64,000 nt of DNA from an uncultured Arthrobacter sp. (GTDB lineage: Bacteria; Actinomycetota; Actinomycetes; Actinomycetales; Micrococcaceae): contig NZ_CANLXP010000008.1 of the NCBI RefSeq assembly GCF_947495145.1, forward strand, positions 1-64,000. The letters run 5' to 3'. Shown in pieces: positions 16,214 to 25,262 of the stretch (its first letter is position 1; each line of letters begins with the position of its first letter). The notes below the pieces were generated by a model. It saw only the letters and a list, made by a program, of their open reading frames with translations, ran no database searches and was not told the origin of the DNA. Position numbers and translations under genes: made by a program.

Positions 16214-16232
16214 GTATAGTATTTCGCTATAC
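16214..16232. promoter_or_regulatory. AT-rich inverted repeat upstream of the AAA ATPase
   Basis: GTATAG (16214-16219) and CTATAC (16227-16232) flank a 7-base spacer in an AT-rich stretch (16199-16250) that stands out from the GC-rich surroundings. It is 30 bases before the ATPase start and may be its promoter/operator. Confidence 0.45.
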
Positions 16233-16261
16233 ATTCGAAGATTTTGTTAGATTCGAGGCTC

Positions 16262-17431
16262 ATGGATCCGGTCTATAACCCCTATTCTCCGGGCGCCGGC
16301 CGAAAACCTGCAGCATTGGTGGGCCGGGACCAGCCCAGGTCTGATTGGAACGTCGCCTTGGACCGCGTCGAAATAGGTCGGTCAGCTCAACCTTTCGTCC
16401 TGTACGGCTTGCGTGGTGTAGGTAAGACTGTACTTCTGTCGGACTTTCGCCGGTCTGCCCAGAGGCGCGGGTGGCTGGTGGCGCAAGTGGAGGCCGGAGC
16501 GGACAAGTCGCTGCGTGAGGCTTTGGGCGAGGCGCTCCATGCGCCACTCGCTGATCTCGCTCGCCCCAATGCCGGGCGCCGTCTGCTGAAGGCGCTGAGG
16601 ACGGCCTTGAGCTTCAAAGCATCGTATGACGCGACGGGGACTTGGAATTTTGGGCTCGATTTATCTGACACTGCCGGCGGAGGTGCTGATACAGGGGTTC
16701 TCGAGACGGACCTTCGGAAGCTCATACACGACCTGAGTGACGCGGCAGAAGAGGAGAACGTTGGCCTCGCGATATTGATCGATGAAGCGCAAGACCTCGA
16801 ACAAGCAGAACGCGTGGCAATCTGCGCCATTGCCCACGCAGCAGCACAGGATGATTGGCCGGTTCTCTTTGCTCTAGCTGGTCTGCCAAGTCTCCCGCGT
16901 GTCTTGGCGGAAGCGAAGTCCTATGCCGAGCGCTTCAACTACGAAAAAATCGAAGAACTTCGTGGAGACGTTGCTGTGGAAGCTCTGACGAGACCTTCAG
17001 CGGACGATGGGATTGACTGGGAAAGGGCGGCCGTCGAGTTGATCGTCGACGAAAGTGCCGGGTATCCCTACTTTCTTCAGCAATTCGGTCAGGACACCTG
17101 GAACGCGGCAGAAGGCCCCAACATCACCTACGCTGATGCCCGTGTCGGTGCAGCCAGAGGTAGAGCGGCTCTTGACAGCGGATTCTTCCGCGCGCGGTGG
17201 GACCGCGCTACGAGAGCCGAACAAAGTTATCTGCGCGCAATGGCAGAGGACGGCGACGAAGGTAGCTCCTCAGGTGAGATTGCGTCGAGATTAGGGCGAA
17301 GTGCTGCAAGCTTCGGCCCCATTAGGGCTAGCCTGATCGCGAAAGGACTCGTATATGCTCCCGAGCACGGCGTCATAGCTTTCACGGTCCCCGGGATGGC
17401 TGCATTCATCACAAGGCAGGCGGCGCTGTAG
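16262..17431 (+). CDS. stand-alone AAA/ORC-like ATPase
   Basis: 389 residues from ATG 16262. Walker A GLRGVGKT at 49-56, Walker B LAILIDEAQDL, a sensor-like region LFALAGLPSLPRVLAEAKSYAERF interrupted by conserved polar residues, then a lid and a C-terminal winged helix (GSSSGEIASRLGRSAASFGPIRASLIAKGLV). This is the layout of the archaeal-type/Orc1-Cdc6-like ATPases in bacterial accessory DNA. Such proteins occur alone in actinobacteria with no known role. Base composition and codon use look less GC-biased than neighbours, which with the AT-rich upstream region suggests transfer. No partner nuclease, integrase or methylase is adjacent. Confidence 0.8.
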   Translation: MDPVYNPYSPGAGRKPAALVGRDQPRSDWNVALDRVEIGRSAQPFVLYGLRGVGKTVLLSDFRRSAQRRGWLVAQVEAGADKSLREALGEALHAPLADLARPNAGRRLLKALRTALSFKASYDATGTWNFGLDLSDTAGGGADTGVLETDLRKLIHDLSDAAEEENVGLAILIDEAQDLEQAERVAICAIAHAAAQDDWPVLFALAGLPSLPRVLAEAKSYAERFNYEKIEELRGDVAVEALTRPSADDGIDWERAAVELIVDESAGYPYFLQQFGQDTWNAAEGPNITYADARVGAARGRAALDSGFFRARWDRATRAEQSYLRAMAEDGDEGSSSGEIASRLGRSAASFGPIRASLIAKGLVYAPEHGVIAFTVPGMAAFITRQAAL

Positions 17432-17534
17432 CCTTCCTGATTACCTGTGTGCAAGCCAATCAGGTAGCGCTTTCACGCATGAGGCGGGGTCTGAAATTGG
17501 CTAATCGAGAACCGGAATGAGGTGAGCGGACGTA

Positions 17535-18554
17535 ATGCGCCCCACAGGCAAGGACGTTGCCCGCCGAGCGGGAGTGTCGCCCAAGACAGTCTCCAACGTG
17601 CTCACCGGCGTCGTCTCCGTGACCCCGCGGACCCGTGCACGCGTGGAGCAGGCAATGCAGGAGCTTAACTACGTTCCCAACCACTCCGCGCGGAGCCTGC
17701 GGAACGGCCGGTCAGGGCTCATCGGCCTGGCGCTTCCGGACCTCAGCACACCCTACTCAGCGGATCTTGCGCACCACATCGTGGAAGCCGCCCATGAGCG
17801 GGGCTGGGGGGTGCAAATCGAGGAAACCGGCCACGATCCGCAGCGGGAGGTCGAGCTGATGTCGCAAGCAAGAACCAACATTATCGACGGGCTCATCCTC
17901 AACCCGGTGGTCCTCGACGAGAGCGCGGTGAAAGTGGGGGTTGCGTTGCCGCCCGTCGTGCTCCTTGGCGAGGTGAACCAGCACCTCACTGACCGCGTCT
18001 GGGTTGACGGCGTCACTGCCGCTAGTGACATGACGAAACTCCTCGCGGCCAAGGGTGCCCGCCGAATCGCAGTGCTCGGGGCTACGGGTGAGCGTAGATC
18101 CGCTACTGCCATCACGCGCACAGAGGGGTATCGCGCAGGGCTCGCCGAGCTTGGATTTCCGCGGGATACCGCCCTGGAAATCGTGTGTGATGACTGGACT
18201 CCGCGGGGAAGCGCCGAAGCGCTCGCCGCGTACCTGGACCAGCACGATCTGCCCGATGCAATCTTCTGCTTCACCGATTCGCTGGCCATCGGAGCCCTGA
18301 ACGCGCTGTCCTCGAAGGGCATCCGAGTGCCGGACGACGTCATGGTGGCCGGTTTTGACGACATAGATGACGGAGAATTCGCCAACCCGCCGCTGACCAC
18401 CGTCTCCTTCGACCGGAGGGAAGTGGCCGAGCGGGCCCTCGACATGCTTGCCCGCCGGATAGCCAATCGCGACCGCACGCCAGAGACTGTGACGGTGGAC
18501 TACCGCATCATCGAGCGCGCCAGCACCCACGATCGCATCAGCAGGAAGAACTAG
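17535..18554 (+). CDS. LacI-family regulator of the arabinan locus
   Basis: 339 residues. N-terminal LacI helix-turn-helix (GKDVARRAGVSPKTVSNVL), hinge helix HSARSLRNGRSGLIGL, then a periplasmic-binding-like domain with DAIFCFTDSLAIGALNAL and the typical VAGFDDIDD. ATG 17535 follows GAGGTG. It lies directly upstream of, and in the same direction as, the binding-protein operon. The two CATCGATG operators at 18622 and 18659 are probably its sites, with an arabinose-containing sugar as inducer. That target assignment is an inference from position. Confidence 0.9.
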   Translation: MRPTGKDVARRAGVSPKTVSNVLTGVVSVTPRTRARVEQAMQELNYVPNHSARSLRNGRSGLIGLALPDLSTPYSADLAHHIVEAAHERGWGVQIEETGHDPQREVELMSQARTNIIDGLILNPVVLDESAVKVGVALPPVVLLGEVNQHLTDRVWVDGVTAASDMTKLLAAKGARRIAVLGATGERRSATAITRTEGYRAGLAELGFPRDTALEIVCDDWTPRGSAEALAAYLDQHDLPDAIFCFTDSLAIGALNALSSKGIRVPDDVMVAGFDDIDDGEFANPPLTTVSFDRREVAERALDMLARRIANRDRTPETVTVDYRIIERASTHDRISRKN

Positions 18555-18609
18555 GATCCGGGCTTCTTCAGTCATGTGGTGCTGACTCCATCCGGTATCC
18601 GGCCAACCC

Positions 18610-18673
18610 TTGCCAACAACTTTCCATCGATGTAAATTTGTGCCTCAAGTCATCTGTATTCCATCGATGTAAA
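18610..18673 (+). promoter_or_regulatory. promoter with two LacI-type operators
   Basis: TTGCCA (18610-18615) and TAAATT (18633-18638) are separated by exactly 17 bases. TTCCATCGATGTAAA occurs at 18622-18636, spanning the spacer and -10, and again, identical, at 18659-18673 downstream of the start. Core CATCGATG is a perfect palindrome. The two centres are 37 bases apart. Confidence 0.8.
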
Positions 18674-18713
18674 CCCGAGCAGCACCCTGATCGAACCAAT
18701 GGAGGATCGATTC

Positions 18714-20060
18714 ATGCCCAATGAGATCGCCCGGATACTCCCGCCGTCGGGATGGCGCAGCCCGAACAGACGACAATTCCTGACCGGTGCCGCCCTGCTC
18801 GGTGGGGCCGCCGCCACCGGCACCCTCGCCGGTTGTGGCGGACCGGCAGCCGCCGGTGAGGAAACCCTGCGCTTCTGGCACCTGCTCTCCGGCGGGGACG
18901 GGGTCAAGATGCAGGCGATGATCGATCGCGTGAACGCAGAGAGCCCCGATTTCGACGTCGTTCCCACCGTTCTCGCCTGGGGCACGCCCTACTACACCAA
19001 GCTGGCCATGGCTTCGGCGGGCGGACGTCCCCCGGAACTGGCCATCATGCACGCCTCGCGCATCCCGGGCTACGCACCCGGCGGCCTGCTGGACGCGTGG
19101 GACCTCGATGAGCTTGCGAAGCGCGACGTCAGCAAGGAAACTTTCGCGGACCGCGTCTGGGCCAGCGGCGAGCTTGACGGCGACATCTTCTCGATCGCCC
19201 TCGACTCGCATCCGTTCATTGCCATGTACAACACGGACGTCGCCGGCGAGGCCGGGCTGCTGGGCAGCGACGGCCTTCTGACGGAGATTACCGACCCGGA
19301 GCGTTTCCTTGAAGCGATGCGCGAAATGCAGGCGGTCACCGGCGGCCACGGCCTGTCCTACGGCTACATCAACGACGGAGCGCAGATGTGGCGCCTCTTC
19401 TACACGCTCTACCGGCAGCACGGCGCCGAAATGGCGCTGAACTCCGGCCAGCCCGCGGACGTCGACCGCGACGTCGCAATCGATTGCCTGACGTACATCA
19501 CCTCGCTGCTGGACGACACGATCTGCGCAAGCGGCGCCGACATCAATAACGCCATCGCTGAATTCGCGACGGGTGGCTCTGGCATGCTCTTCAGCGGTGT
19601 CTGGGAACTGCCCACCATGCAGGACGCCGGCATCGCCTTCGACGCCATGACCATTCCGACGCTCTTCGGAACGCCTGCTGCGTATGCGGACTCGCATGCC
19701 TTTGTGCTGCCGCACCAGAACGACGTCGACGAAGCGCGTCGCGCGGCCGCCTATGACTTCGTTGCCAACATCCTCAAAGGTTCACTGTCCTGGGCTGAGG
19801 CAGGTCACATCCCCGCCTACCAGCCGGTGGTGAACTCCGAGGAGTACCGCAGCCTTGAACCGCAGGTGCACTACGCCAATGCCGCAGAAATCATCAACTA
19901 CGACCCGCGGGCCTGGTTCACCGGTTCCGGGTCGGACTTCCAGACCTTCTTCGCCGCGAATGTGCAGAACGTCTTCCTCGGCAGGGAAGCGCCCGACGTC
20001 GGCTGGGACGCCTTCGTTGACCGGCTGAACACCATCCTGTCCAAGCCCAATCCCGTCTGA
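18714..20060 (+). CDS. ABC sugar-binding lipoprotein (AraN-like)
   Basis: 448 residues from ATG 18714, chosen because GGAGG (18701-18705) is 8 bases upstream; the earlier ATG at 18699 has no site. Signal peptide with twin arginine (NRRQFLTGAALLGG) and a lipobox LAGC, so it is exported possibly by Tat and anchored by lipid. The rest is a family 1 solute-binding protein (TLRFWHLLSGGDG, later WAEAGHIPAYQPV). It binds sugar for the two permeases that follow. Its place before a GH51 arabinofuranosidase resembles Bacillus subtilis araN-araP-araQ-abfA, suggesting arabino-oligosaccharides as ligand. Confidence 0.9.
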   Translation: MPNEIARILPPSGWRSPNRRQFLTGAALLGGAAATGTLAGCGGPAAAGEETLRFWHLLSGGDGVKMQAMIDRVNAESPDFDVVPTVLAWGTPYYTKLAMASAGGRPPELAIMHASRIPGYAPGGLLDAWDLDELAKRDVSKETFADRVWASGELDGDIFSIALDSHPFIAMYNTDVAGEAGLLGSDGLLTEITDPERFLEAMREMQAVTGGHGLSYGYINDGAQMWRLFYTLYRQHGAEMALNSGQPADVDRDVAIDCLTYITSLLDDTICASGADINNAIAEFATGGSGMLFSGVWELPTMQDAGIAFDAMTIPTLFGTPAAYADSHAFVLPHQNDVDEARRAAAYDFVANILKGSLSWAEAGHIPAYQPVVNSEEYRSLEPQVHYANAAEIINYDPRAWFTGSGSDFQTFFAANVQNVFLGREAPDVGWDAFVDRLNTILSKPNPV

Positions 20061-20085
20061 CCCGGACCGACGAAGGAGTCGAACA

Positions 20086-20985
20086 ATGAGCACCACTGTG
20101 ACCGGGCGCAGAAGCCCGAACTCCAGCAAGAACAACCTTCATGGTTGGGCGTTCTCCGCGCCTTTCCTGATCTTCTTCCTCATGTTCCTGGTGTGGCCCA
20201 TCATCCATGGGCTCTACATGAGCTTCACCGGGCAGACCCTCACCGGCGCCAACAACGGCTTTGTAGGCTTCGCAAACTACGGTGAGGCTTTCGGCGATCC
20301 GGATATGTGGCGGTCGCTCGGAAACACGATCTACTTCACGGTGATCTCGACCATCCCGCTGGTGCTCATCGCGCTGGTCATGGCCGGCCTTGTCAACATG
20401 AACCTTCCCGCGCAGTGGCTGTGGCGGTTCTCGTTTTTCGTCCCGTTCCTGCTGGCCTCCACGGTGGTCTCGCAGTTCTTCCTGTGGATGTACAACCCGC
20501 AGCTCGGCCTGATCAACGACGCCCTCAGCACCTTCGGCATAGCACCGGTCCCTTGGCTGAATGATCCGAACGTTGCCATGTGGTCGATTGTCATCGCCAC
20601 CGTGTGGTGGACCGTGGGGTTCAACTTCCTGCTGTACCTGGCCGCGATGCAAAACATCCCGCAGCAGCACTATGAAGCAGCGTCCCTGGACGGCGCGGGC
20701 GGATGGCGCCAGTTCTTCTCAATCACGCTGCCGCAGCTTGGCCCCACCACTGTGTTGATCGTGATCCTGCAGGTACTCGCCTCGCTGAAGGTATTCGACC
20801 AGATCTACCAGATCACCGCGGGCGGCCCGGGCGGCTCGACCCGGTCACTGGTCCAGTACGTCTTCGAGACCGGCTTCACCGGTTACCGGCTGGGTTACTC
20901 GGCAGCCATCTCCTTCATCTTCTTTGCCCTGATCCTGCTGGTCTCAGTGAGCCAGATCTTCTTCAACCGAAACAGGAGCGCGTAG
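20086..20985 (+). CDS. ABC sugar permease, AraP/MalF type
   Basis: 299 residues, six membrane helices, and the cytoplasmic EAA loop (EAASLDGAGGWRQFF) that docks the ATPase. N-terminal helix SAPFLIFFLMFLVWPIIHGL and the final LILLVSVSQIFF helix are typical of MalF-like subunits. It begins 25 bases after the binding-protein stop and ends 2 bases before the next permease. The partner ATPase is not encoded in the window. Confidence 0.92.
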   Translation: MSTTVTGRRSPNSSKNNLHGWAFSAPFLIFFLMFLVWPIIHGLYMSFTGQTLTGANNGFVGFANYGEAFGDPDMWRSLGNTIYFTVISTIPLVLIALVMAGLVNMNLPAQWLWRFSFFVPFLLASTVVSQFFLWMYNPQLGLINDALSTFGIAPVPWLNDPNVAMWSIVIATVWWTVGFNFLLYLAAMQNIPQQHYEAASLDGAGGWRQFFSITLPQLGPTTVLIVILQVLASLKVFDQIYQITAGGPGGSTRSLVQYVFETGFTGYRLGYSAAISFIFFALILLVSVSQIFFNRNRSA

Positions 20986-20987
20986 TT

Positions 20988-21881
20988 ATGGCCACTGCAG
21001 TACTCGACCACAGCTCCACCGGCGACCTCGGCAGCGAGCGGCCGCAGAACCGACGGAAGATCTCCACCGGCAAGGTGCTCGCCACTGTTGTCACCGCTGT
21101 CCTTGCCGTGATCTGGCTGATTCCCTTCGCCTGGGCCGCGGTCACAGCGCTCAAGAGCGAAACGGAAGCGGCGGCCGCGCCGATCACCTGGCTGCCGGCG
21201 TCGGGCTTCACCCTCGATGCCTTCACCGAAGTACTCAGCGCGGGAAATCTTCCCACCTGGACGTGGAACTCGCTGTTCACCTCAGCGTGCATCACTGTGA
21301 TCACACTGGTGATCTCGGCGCTGTGCGCCTACGCCCTCTCACGCATCGATTTCAAGGGCCGCAAGCTGCTGATGGGCGTCATTGTCGGTTCGATCATCAT
21401 CCCGCCGCCGGTCCTGATCATCCCGCTCTTCTACCAGATGCTTGCGCTGAACCTCATCGACACCTACTGGGCGATCATCCTCCCGCAGGTGCTCCACCCC
21501 GCGATGGTCTACGTCCTGAAGAAGTTTTTCGACCAGATTCCCCGCGAGCTCGAGGAAGCCGCCGTCATGGACGGCGCCGGACGGGTTCGGGTCTTCCTGC
21601 AGATTGTGCTGCCGCTTTCGAAGCCCATCATGTCCGCGGTGGCGATCTTCGTGTTCATCAACGCCTGGAACAACTTCCTCTGGCCGTTCATCGCCACCAA
21701 TGAAACCTCGCTGCTCACGCTGCCCGTCGGGCTGCAGACCATCGAGAGCGCCTTCGGCATCCAGTACGCGCAGAACATGGCCTCCGCGCTGCTCGCGGCG
21801 CTTCCGCTGATCATCGTGTTCCTGTTCTTCCAGCGCCAGATCATCCGCGGCGTCGCAACCACCGGCCTGGCCGGAACCTAG
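20988..21881 (+). CDS. ABC sugar permease, AraQ/MalG type
   Basis: 297 residues from ATG 20988 (AGGAG upstream); the frame is open back to 20703 inside the previous permease and that part was rejected. Six helices, EAA loop EEAAVMDGAGRVRVF, and a MalG-type C-terminus (FLFFQRQIIRGVATTGLAG). It pairs with the preceding permease to form the channel. The next gene (arabinofuranosidase) starts 39 bases later with a separate ribosome-binding site, in the same operon. Confidence 0.92.
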   Translation: MATAVLDHSSTGDLGSERPQNRRKISTGKVLATVVTAVLAVIWLIPFAWAAVTALKSETEAAAAPITWLPASGFTLDAFTEVLSAGNLPTWTWNSLFTSACITVITLVISALCAYALSRIDFKGRKLLMGVIVGSIIIPPPVLIIPLFYQMLALNLIDTYWAIILPQVLHPAMVYVLKKFFDQIPRELEEAAVMDGAGRVRVFLQIVLPLSKPIMSAVAIFVFINAWNNFLWPFIATNETSLLTLPVGLQTIESAFGIQYAQNMASALLAALPLIIVFLFFQRQIIRGVATTGLAGT

Positions 21882-21920
21882 ACAATCCCAGCAGTCCACC
21901 CAAGAACCATCAGGAGAAAA

Positions 21921-23456
21921 ATGTCACGCGCACGCATCGTCATCGACAGGGACTTCACCGTAGGGGAGGTGCCCCGCCGGCTGTTCGGCTCCTTCGTCGA
22001 GCACATGGGCCGGTGTGTCTACACCGGTATCTACGAGCCTGGCCACCCTGAGGCCGATGACTCCGGCTTCCGCCAGGACGTCATGAAACTCGTCAAGGAA
22101 CTCGGTGCCACTGTGGTCCGTTACCCGGGCGGCAATTTCGTGTCCGGCTACAACTGGGAAGACGGCGTGGGACCGGTGGAGACCCGCCCGCGCCGGCTCG
22201 ACGGCGCCTGGCACACCCTGGAGACCAACGCTTTCGGCCTGCACGAGTTTGTCGACTGGTCCCGTCAGGCCGGCGTCGAAATCATGGAGGCGATCAACCT
22301 GGGTACCCGCGGGGTGGACGCTGCCCGCGAGCTGGTGGAGTACGCCAACCACCCCGGCGGCACGTACCTGTCGGACCTGCGGGCCAAGAACGGTCACAAG
22401 GACCCCTTCGACATCAAGCTCTGGTGCCTGGGCAACGAGATGGACGGGCCGTGGCAGATCGGCCACAAGACGGCGGACGAGTACGGCCGCCTCGCGCAGG
22501 AGGCAGCAAAGGCCATGCGCTTCGTCGACCCGTCGCTTGAGCTCGTTGCCTGCGGCAGCTCCAACTCCGGCATGCCCACCTTCGGCGCGTGGGAGCAGAC
22601 CGTCCTTACCCACACCTACGACGAGGTGGACTACATCTCGCTGCACGCCTACTACCAGGAGCAGGACGGCGACGCCGGCAGCTTCCTCGCCAGCGCACGG
22701 GACATGGACCACTTCATCGAGTCAGTCGTGGCCACCGCGGATGCCGTTCGCGCCAAGGGCAAGCACAGCAAGCACATCAATCTTTCCTTCGACGAGTGGA
22801 ACGTCTGGTACACCCGGCCCGAGGACGTCGACAGTCCCAACCAGGTCGGCAAGCACGGCTGGCGCGAGCACCCCCGCGTGATCGAGGACGAGTACAACGT
22901 GACGGACGCCGTCGTCGTCGGTACGTTCCTCAACTCACTGCTGCGGCACGGTGACCGCGTGAAGATCGCCAACCAGGCGCAGCTGGTGAACGTGATTGCA
23001 CCGATCATGAGCGAGGAGAACGGGCCGGCCTGGCGCCAGACCATCTTCTGGCCGTTCGCGCGGATGGCCGAGCTCGCGACGGGGCAGATCCTGCAGACGC
23101 GGGTCGAGTCGGACAAGTACGAGAACGCACGCTTCGGAGACACGGATCTCGTGGACGTTTCCGCGACGTGGAACGAGGAAACCGGACGTGCTGCGTTCTT
23201 CTTCGCCAACCGGTCGCTTGAGGAGGCAGCTGACGTCGAGGTGGCGCTTCGCGGGCTGGACGCGGTGCGTGTGACGCGTGCCGAGGTACTCGAGATCCCC
23301 GAGGGTTCCGACCGCTTCACCACCAACAACCTCGAGCGCGGCGAACACGTGGGGCTGAAGCCGCTCGACGACGTGAAGGCCTCCGGCGGTGAGCTGCGGC
23401 TGAACCTGCCCGCGCTGTCCTGGGCCGTCGTCGAGATCGAGACCCGCACGAGCTGA
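21921..23456 (+). CDS. abfA: alpha-L-arabinofuranosidase, GH51
   Basis: 511 residues, a normal GH51 length. Acid/base Glu173 in LGNEMDG and nucleophile Glu292 in SFDEWNVWY match the E175/E294 pair of Geobacillus AbfA. The (beta/alpha)8 barrel is followed by a C-terminal beta domain (ADVEVALRGLDAVRVTRAEV). No signal peptide, so it acts in the cytoplasm on imported arabino-oligosaccharides, releasing arabinose from arabinan or arabinoxylan fragments. ATG 21921 follows AGGAG. Fifth gene of the LacI-controlled cluster. Confidence 0.96.
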   Translation: MSRARIVIDRDFTVGEVPRRLFGSFVEHMGRCVYTGIYEPGHPEADDSGFRQDVMKLVKELGATVVRYPGGNFVSGYNWEDGVGPVETRPRRLDGAWHTLETNAFGLHEFVDWSRQAGVEIMEAINLGTRGVDAARELVEYANHPGGTYLSDLRAKNGHKDPFDIKLWCLGNEMDGPWQIGHKTADEYGRLAQEAAKAMRFVDPSLELVACGSSNSGMPTFGAWEQTVLTHTYDEVDYISLHAYYQEQDGDAGSFLASARDMDHFIESVVATADAVRAKGKHSKHINLSFDEWNVWYTRPEDVDSPNQVGKHGWREHPRVIEDEYNVTDAVVVGTFLNSLLRHGDRVKIANQAQLVNVIAPIMSEENGPAWRQTIFWPFARMAELATGQILQTRVESDKYENARFGDTDLVDVSATWNEETGRAAFFFANRSLEEAADVEVALRGLDAVRVTRAEVLEIPEGSDRFTTNNLERGEHVGLKPLDDVKASGGELRLNLPALSWAVVEIETRTS

Positions 23457-23474
23457 CCAGGAGGCATCTTCCGT

Positions 23475-25262
23475 ATGATCACCGCCAGTAGCCAGGACGG
23501 CACGTACCCGCGGCCGCAGCTTGTGCGCGAACACCATCATCCACTCGACGTCGCCTGCGGTTTCGCGTACGACGACGACAACCTTGGCCTGCGTGAAGGC
23601 TGGCACTCCCGGGCGGATGTCTTCGACCGGAAAATCCAGCTGCCGTTTGCGCCTGAGACGCCGGATTCAGGGATCGGAGATACCGGCTACCACCCGGTGG
23701 TCTGGTACCGCATTCCGGTGCCGTCGCTGGCGGAGGCCGGACTCCCGGTGCAGGGGGAGCGCGTGCTGCTCCACTTCGGCGCGGTGGACTATTCGGCGGA
23801 TGTCTGGGTGAATGGCACCCACGTGACCCATCACGACGGCGGCCAGACGCCTTTCAGCGCGGACATTACTGAGGCGCTGGCGGGCGAGGGCGAGCAGGTG
23901 ATCGTGCTGCGTGCGGAGGACGATCCGCTGGACGTGTCCATCCCGCGGGGCAAGCAGGACTGGGAACGTGAGCCCCACGACATCTGGTATCACCGGACCA
24001 CGGGAATCTGGCGGACCGTCTGGTTGGAGGCGGTGCCGGAGCAACACGTGGTCTCGGTGGCCTGGATTCCGGACGTGCAGCGTGGTGCATTCGGCGTGGA
24101 GGTCGAGTTGAGCCGGCGGCCGGACGGTGCGGTTCCGCTCGAGGTGGTGCTCTCGCTGGAGGGCTCCGAACTGGCCCGGCAGACCGTGGCGGTGACGGAC
24201 CGGCGCGCATCGTTCGAGGTTTCGCTGCCTGCCCAGCGCAACGGTCAGGCGCATGAGCGGCTGCTGTGGTCACCGTCGTCGCCGGTTCTCATCGACGCGA
24301 CGCTGACGCTGGGAGGCGGGTCCGACGTCGTCGCCTCCTACTGCGGACTACGCTCCACCGGCGTGGGACGGGGGCAGTTCCTGTTGAATGACCGGCCCAC
24401 CTACGTGCGGTCGGTGCTGGAACAGGGGTACTGGCCGACGTCGCACTTCACGGCGCCGTCGCCCGCCGCGCTGCGAGAGGAAGTGGAACTCATCCTCTCC
24501 CTCGGCTTCAACGCCGCCCGCATCCACCAGAAAGTGGAAGACCCGCGCTTCCTCTACTGGTGCGACCGGTTGGGCCTCCTGATCTGGGGCGAAACCGCCG
24601 GCGCGTATGAATTCAGTACGACGGCGGTGCAGCGCCTGGTCTCGGAGTGGACGGACATTGTGCTCCGCGACCGCTCGCACCCTTCCGTGGTGACGTGGGT
24701 GCCGCTGAACGAGTCGTGGGGCGTGCAGCACGGGGCTCATGATCCGGCGCAGCAGGCGTTCGGGTTGGCGTTGGTGAACCTGACGCGTTCCCTCGATCCG
24801 ACCCGGCCGGTGATTTCCAATGACGGGTGGGAGCACACCGATTCCGATCTGTGGACGATTCACGATTACGAGGCGTCCGGTGAGGTGCTTCGTGCCCGGT
24901 ATGGGTCCCGGGAAACGGTGGAGGAGTTGATCTGCGGCTTCGGGCCGGCAGGACGGCTGATCTCGGTGCTTCGGGAGGAGCCCGGGGACAAGCCCGTGAT
25001 GCTGACGGAGTTCGGGGGAGTGTCCTACGCCCCGGGAACACCGTTCGAGGACAGTTGGGGGTATTCGGCGGCATCGAGCGCGGATGACTTCGCGGCGCGG
25101 GTCGGCGAGATTGTCTCCGCGGTGCGGGCGTCGCCGTCGTTGGTTGGGTTCTGTTACACCCAGTTGACCGACACGCGCCAAGAAACCAACGGGCTGTGCG
25201 ATGAGGATCGTAAGCCGAAGCTGCCGGTCGAGGACCTGCGGCGGATCATTTCGGGGTCCTGA
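23475..25262 (+). CDS. glycoside hydrolase family 2 enzyme
   Basis: 595 residues. N-terminal galactose-binding-like jelly roll (WYRIPVP, ADVWVNGTHVTHHDGGQTPF), an immunoglobulin-like middle domain, and a TIM barrel with acid/base Glu413 in VPLNESWG and nucleophile Glu512 in MLTEFGG. It has no signal peptide and lacks the extra C-terminal domains of LacZ, so it is a short GH2 of beta-glucuronidase size. Within an arabinan operon it could be a beta-galactosidase, beta-arabinosidase or similar; specificity is not readable from sequence. ATG 23475 has AGGAGG 10 bases upstream. Its 3' end overlaps the convergent DUF1232 gene by 17 bases. Confidence 0.92.
   Translation: MITASSQDGTYPRPQLVREHHHPLDVACGFAYDDDNLGLREGWHSRADVFDRKIQLPFAPETPDSGIGDTGYHPVVWYRIPVPSLAEAGLPVQGERVLLHFGAVDYSADVWVNGTHVTHHDGGQTPFSADITEALAGEGEQVIVLRAEDDPLDVSIPRGKQDWEREPHDIWYHRTTGIWRTVWLEAVPEQHVVSVAWIPDVQRGAFGVEVELSRRPDGAVPLEVVLSLEGSELARQTVAVTDRRASFEVSLPAQRNGQAHERLLWSPSSPVLIDATLTLGGGSDVVASYCGLRSTGVGRGQFLLNDRPTYVRSVLEQGYWPTSHFTAPSPAALREEVELILSLGFNAARIHQKVEDPRFLYWCDRLGLLIWGETAGAYEFSTTAVQRLVSEWTDIVLRDRSHPSVVTWVPLNESWGVQHGAHDPAQQAFGLALVNLTRSLDPTRPVISNDGWEHTDSDLWTIHDYEASGEVLRARYGSRETVEELICGFGPAGRLISVLREEPGDKPVMLTEFGGVSYAPGTPFEDSWGYSAASSADDFAARVGEIVSAVRASPSLVGFCYTQLTDTRQETNGLCDEDRKPKLPVEDLRRIISGS

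Noticed and set aside
18645-19715. 356-residue minus-strand frame over the binding-protein gene
   Set aside because: Antisense shadow; the plus strand has signal peptide, lipobox and binding-protein motifs.
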